Shown piece after piece: positions 61,156 to 64,000 of a stretch of DNA of 64,000 nt. The number at the start of each line of letters is the position of its first letter. Positions within the stretch are counted from its first letter, which is position 1. The stretch lies in contig CAKPWR010000001.1 of the NCBI GenBank assembly GCA_934196725.1, positions 40,054-104,053 of the forward strand. Direction: 5' to 3'. The position numbers and the translations under genes were made by a program. Below the pieces are notes generated by a model, which ran no database searches, was not told the origin of the DNA, and worked only from the letters and a program-made list of their open reading frames with translations. The stretch comes from an uncultured Prevotella sp. (GTDB taxonomy: Bacteria; Bacteroidota; Bacteroidia; Bacteroidales; Bacteroidaceae).

Positions 61156-63093
61156 ATGAATAAGAACAACATTATCGGTTTCCTCCTGATTGCCGTAGTG
61201 CTGATTGGCTTTAGCTGGTACAACCAGCCTTCAGCCGAAGAACAGAGAGCGGCATTCGTTCAGGACTCCATCGCCAAGGCTAAACATGCCGAGATGGAAA
61301 AGGCCAGCAAGGCTGCCGCTGTTAAGCGCCAGGCTGATGCGAAGGCTCAGATTGAGGCAGACTCTACCGCCCTATTCTATTCGGCTTTGAAGGGTCAGGC
61401 TCAGAAAGTAGTTTTGAAGAATGAGAAGGTTGAGTTGACTCTCAATACCAAGGGTGGTACTGTCGAGAAGGCAGTCATCAAGGGATACGTGGGTCACAAC
61501 CTCAAGGTGAAAGACGGTTCTGCCGACCAGAAGGACGTTACCCTCTTCGACGGCAACGACCAGAGCCTCAAGTTCATGCTCGAGGCAAAGGAGGCCAACA
61601 TCATCACCAGCGATCTCTACTTCACTCCATCCAACGTGACTGACAAGTCTGTCACCATGACTGCAGTGGCTGCCCCAGGCAAGACCCTCAGCATGACCTA
61701 TACCCTCGGCGATGACTACATGCTCCACATGAGTCTGCAGACAGAAGGTATGGCAGGACTGTTCTCACCAAACTGCAACAAGATGAGCATCGACTGGAGC
61801 GACAAGGCGCGCCAGCAGGAGCGTGGCTTCATGTTCGAGAACCGCTACACCACCCTCACCTATCATGAGGCAGAGGGCGGCACAGACCACCTGAACGAGG
61901 GCAGCGAGAAAATCGACGAGAAGATTGAAGAGACTATCGACTGGGTATCTTTCAAGAACCAGTTCTTCTCTGCCATCATGGTAGCTAAGGACAACTTCGA
62001 CAAGGATGCCTTCATGACTTCTATCCCTCAGGAGAAGGGTTCGGGCTACCTGAAGCAGTTCCAGGCTAAGATGAAGACAGCTTTCGACCCAACCGGCAAG
62101 AAGGCGTCTGAGTTTGAGTTCTACTTCGGTCCTAACGACTTCCAGATTCTGAAGAATACAGAGAAGGAAAGCACCTTCGGCAAGGACCTGGAGTTCCAGA
62201 AGCTCGTTTATCTGGGATGGCCTATCATCCGTTGGATCAACCGTTTCTTCACACTCTATGTGTTCGACTGGTTGAGCAATGTATTCCCAATGGGTATCGT
62301 ATTGATTCTCATCACTTTGCTCCTCAAGCTCATCACCTACCCTATGGTAAAGAAGAGCTATATGAGTTCTGCCAAGATGCGCGTGCTGAAGCCAAAGCTC
62401 GAGGCAGCTACCGCTCAGTTCAACAAGCCTGAGGACCAGATGCAGAAGCAGCAGGCGATGATGGCAGAATATGCCAAGTATGGTGTTAGTCCACTGTCTG
62501 GCTGCTTGCCAATGCTGATTCAGATGCCGGTTTGGGTTGCGATGTTCAACTTCGTGCCTAACGCCATCCAGCTTCGTGGTGAGAAGTTCCTGTGGATGAG
62601 CGACTTGAGCACCTTCGACCCAATCTTCGAGTGGAATACCAACATCTGGTTGATTGGCGACCACTTGAGTTTGACCTGTATTCTCTTCTGCGTAGCCAAC
62701 CTGTTGTATTCATGGATGACCATGCGCCAGCAGCGTGACCAGATGGTAGGTCAGCAGGCAGAGCAGATGAAGATGATGCAGTGGATGATGTATCTCATGC
62801 CATTGATGTTCTTCTTCATGTTCAATGACTACTCAGCAGGTTTGAACTTCTACTACTTCATCTCCTTGTTCTTCAGTGCCGCCATCATGTGGACCTTGCG
62901 CAAGACTACCAACGACGAGAAGCTCCTCGCCATCCTGGAGAAGCGCTATCAGGAGAACAAGAACAACCCTAAGAAGGCAAGCGGTCTCATGGCAAGAATG
63001 CAGGCCCTTCAGGAGTTGCAGCGCCAGCAGCAGGAAGAGATGATGCGTAAGCAGGCAGAACTGAACGAGAAAAAGAACAATCTCGGAAAATAA
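61156..63093 (+). CDS. yidC: Membrane protein insertase YidC
   Basis: A 645-residue inner-membrane insertase for proteins with or without the Sec translocon. Layout: N-terminal helix (NIIGFLLIAVVLIGFSWY), large periplasmic domain (about 60-350) characteristic of Gram-negative YidC, then the conserved core helices (MGIVLILITLLLKLITYPMV with the conserved region, YGVSPLSGCLPMLIQMPVWV, and the last pair) and a Lys/Gln-rich cytoplasmic tail ending EKKNNLGK. The length is normal for Bacteroidetes. It follows pyrG on the same strand and ends at a strong terminator. Confidence 0.97.
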   Translation: MNKNNIIGFLLIAVVLIGFSWYNQPSAEEQRAAFVQDSIAKAKHAEMEKASKAAAVKRQADAKAQIEADSTALFYSALKGQAQKVVLKNEKVELTLNTKGGTVEKAVIKGYVGHNLKVKDGSADQKDVTLFDGNDQSLKFMLEAKEANIITSDLYFTPSNVTDKSVTMTAVAAPGKTLSMTYTLGDDYMLHMSLQTEGMAGLFSPNCNKMSIDWSDKARQQERGFMFENRYTTLTYHEAEGGTDHLNEGSEKIDEKIEETIDWVSFKNQFFSAIMVAKDNFDKDAFMTSIPQEKGSGYLKQFQAKMKTAFDPTGKKASEFEFYFGPNDFQILKNTEKESTFGKDLEFQKLVYLGWPIIRWINRFFTLYVFDWLSNVFPMGIVLILITLLLKLITYPMVKKSYMSSAKMRVLKPKLEAATAQFNKPEDQMQKQQAMMAEYAKYGVSPLSGCLPMLIQMPVWVAMFNFVPNAIQLRGEKFLWMSDLSTFDPIFEWNTNIWLIGDHLSLTCILFCVANLLYSWMTMRQQRDQMVGQQAEQMKMMQWMMYLMPLMFFFMFNDYSAGLNFYYFISLFFSAAIMWTLRKTTNDEKLLAILEKRYQENKNNPKKASGLMARMQALQELQRQQQEEMMRKQAELNEKKNNLGK

Positions 63094-63110
63094 TGGTTAA
63101 TAGATAAATG

Positions 63111-63154
63111 AAAGCGTAATGATTACCGGTAAAGGTATTCGTTACGCTTTTTTT
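63111..63154 (+). terminator. Intrinsic terminator of yidC
   Basis: AAAGCGTAA and TTACGCTTT form the stem base around a 20-nt loop, followed by seven T, 18 bp after the stop codon. Confidence 0.8.
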
Positions 63155-63205
63155 ATATGATTACATACTTAAAGCCAGAAAAGATAGTTAAAAAGCCCCA
63201 AAAAC

Positions 63206-63236
63206 TTGGTAGTGTAACTATTTTTAGTTACATTTG
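63206..63236 (+). promoter_or_regulatory. Promoter of hicAB
   Basis: TTG (63206-63208) and TACATTTG (63229-63236) separated by exactly 20 bp; the start codon of hicA is 28 bp downstream. The operator at 63213-63232 fills the spacer. Confidence 0.78.
63213..63232. promoter_or_regulatory. Candidate HicB operator within the hicAB promoter
   Basis: TGTAACTATTTTTAGTTACA is a perfect inverted repeat (8-bp arms, 4-bp centre) between the -33 and -7 boxes, so a bound repressor would block the promoter. HicB's ribbon-helix-helix domain is the natural candidate (inference). Confidence 0.7.
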
Positions 63237-63263
63237 CAGTCGAATACATAAAGAATGTGACAA

Positions 63264-63527
63264 ATGAACAAGAAAGATAAACTTTTGAAACGCTTCTATA
63301 GTCTGCCGAAAGATTTCACTTTCGACGAGATGGTTAGTGTATTTTCCTTCTATGGGTTCCATCAGGAAAACAAAGGAGCAACTTCAGGTTCAAGAGTCAT
63401 ATTTGTCAATGACATAGATGGTAATAGCTACATCATGCACAAGCCTCATCCTTCAAATATTATCAAAGGATATGTTATGAGACAAGTATTCACATTTCTA
63501 AAAGCTAATGGATATATTAATAAATAG
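63264..63527 (+). CDS. hicA: HicA-family toxin
   Basis: An 87-residue predicted mRNA interferase. FTFDEMVSVFSFYGFHQENK, TSGSRVIFV and YIMHKPHPSNIIKGYVMRQV form the small double-stranded-RNA-binding-like fold of HicA as seen in Bacteroidales homologues. In this subgroup the classical GSH motif is replaced by SGSR, and the HKPHP motif carries the conserved His residues; which His is catalytic is uncertain. It is followed by the antitoxin gene after 12 bp, the usual toxin-first order of HicAB. Confidence 0.88.
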   Translation: MNKKDKLLKRFYSLPKDFTFDEMVSVFSFYGFHQENKGATSGSRVIFVNDIDGNSYIMHKPHPSNIIKGYVMRQVFTFLKANGYINK

Positions 63528-63531
63528 GAGG
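63526..63531 (+). promoter_or_regulatory. Strong Shine-Dalgarno site of hicB
   Basis: AGGAGG overlaps the hicA stop codon (TAG) and lies 8 nt before the hicB ATG. Such a perfect site is unusual in Bacteroidetes, which rely little on this signal, and no other gene start inspected here shows one. Confidence 0.7.
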
Positions 63532-63539
63532 AACACAAT

Positions 63540-63893
63540 ATGGGATTATTAAAATATAAAGGTTATACGGGTAGCGTAGATTATAGTGAGGAGGACAATT
63601 GCTTATATGGCAAGGTTCTCGGAATGAGCAAGGATATGATTACCTACGAAGGTCAAGATGTCAATGAACTACGCAAGGATTTTGAAGGCGCAATAGATGA
63701 CTATCTAGCCTTATGTAAAGCCAATGGCAAGGCACCTCGCGTACCTTATAGTGGCAACTTGAACATCCGCATTACACCTGAAATTCATAGCCGTATTGCA
63801 ATGATGGCGATGCAAGCAGGAACAACTATCAATGGTTTTATCCGTGATACACTAGCTAATGTTACAGGAGTAACTCCAGTCACAAACGCATAA
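63540..63893 (+). CDS. hicB: HicB-family antitoxin
   Basis: A 117-residue antitoxin. The N-terminal part is the partly degraded RNase H-like HicB domain (YKGYTGSVDYSEEDNCLYGK, TYEGQDVNELRKDFEGAIDD). The C-terminus is a ribbon-helix-helix DNA-binding domain (GNLNIRITPEIHSRIAMMAM, TTINGFIRDTL). It should neutralise HicA and repress the operon through the inverted repeat in the promoter. A long inverted repeat starts 4 bp after the stop codon. Confidence 0.9.
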   Translation: MGLLKYKGYTGSVDYSEEDNCLYGKVLGMSKDMITYEGQDVNELRKDFEGAIDDYLALCKANGKAPRVPYSGNLNIRITPEIHSRIAMMAMQAGTTINGFIRDTLANVTGVTPVTNA

Positions 63894-63896
63894 CAT

Positions 63897-63955
63897 TACC
63901 CCCGAAAAGGTATAATTTGTTAAATGATATTATAAATTATACCTTTTCGGGGGTA
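63897..63955. terminator. 22-bp perfect inverted repeat after hicB (terminator and possible operator)
   Basis: Arms at 63897-63918 and 63934-63955 are perfect complements (TACCCCCGAAAAGGTATAAT and its reverse complement, plus two bases) around a 15-nt spacer, followed by TTTTC and a T-rich stretch. CCCCGAAAGGGTATAAT, the same motif with one change, recurs at 63982 just after a -7 box. Confidence 0.75.
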
Positions 63956-63972
63956 TTTTCATTTTTTATTCG

Positions 63973-63980
63973 TATATTTG
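63973..63980 (+). promoter_or_regulatory. -7 box of a gene beyond the right edge
   Basis: TATATTTG followed by TCCCCGAAAGG; the gene itself is outside the window. Confidence 0.5.
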
Positions 63981-64000
63981 TCCCCGAAAGGGTATAATAT

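Overview
The window is chromosomal DNA of a Bacteroidales bacterium, most likely a Prevotellaceae member (Prevotella/Segatella type). Evidence: Bacteroidetes-type promoters (-7 box TAnnTTTG, sometimes with a TTG -33 box about 20 bp upstream) before most transcription units; a SusC receptor next to a hybrid two-component regulator; Mfa-type (type V) fimbriae; HmuY-like heme lipoprotein; a type IX secretion C-terminal signal; and the DUF3078, DUF3256, DUF4836, DUF3575 and DUF3868 families. No rRNA, tRNA, CRISPR array or transposase gene was seen.

Layout. 1-9018: edge of a glycan-utilisation locus (partial SusC, hybrid sensor/regulator, GH35 beta-galactosidase). 9199-13862: heme-uptake cluster on the minus strand (membrane protein, calycin-like protein, HmuY-like lipoprotein, TonB receptor). 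14066-19253: formate-THF ligase, QueH, a metallophosphoesterase and a serine beta-lactamase-fold hydrolase. 19717-34319: a seven-gene, 14.6-kb fimbrial operon on the minus strand, from DUF3575 and DUF3868 proteins through Mfa1-like, Mfa2-like and two further subunits to a 2,212-residue secreted protein with a T9SS-type C-terminus. 34724-41982: two tandem Oar-like TonB receptors. 42300-45785: a divergent ABC exporter pair and a DUF4836 lipoprotein. 46220-48837: nupG-like transporter, DUF151 nuclease and rsmE. 49049-50179: split chromate transporter. 50354-54451: DUF3256 protein, two 34-residue membrane proteins and ppdK. 55314-63093: rlmD, a porin, a DUF3078 protein, pyrG and yidC. 63264-63893: a HicAB toxin-antitoxin module.

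The most unusual content is intergenic. There are (i) a palindromic element, a 47-bp arm nested outside a 24-bp arm, in five full or partial copies; (ii) a 172/173-bp MITE-like element in two copies, each with 13-bp terminal inverted repeats and its own 7-bp target duplication, one of them beside a related empty site; (iii) two unrelated arrays that share an exact 22-bp period; (iv) a hairpin pair with compensatory base changes flanking the ABC exporter; (v) GGTAAAAA-type arrays that run into gene 3' ends and supply stop codons; and (vi) a roughly 410-bp inverted-repeat block upstream of rlmD. A run of eight G/C pairs lies where the -33 box of the fimbrial promoter should be and may be a phase-variation switch. 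All functional calls were made by reading the sequence; no database search was run.
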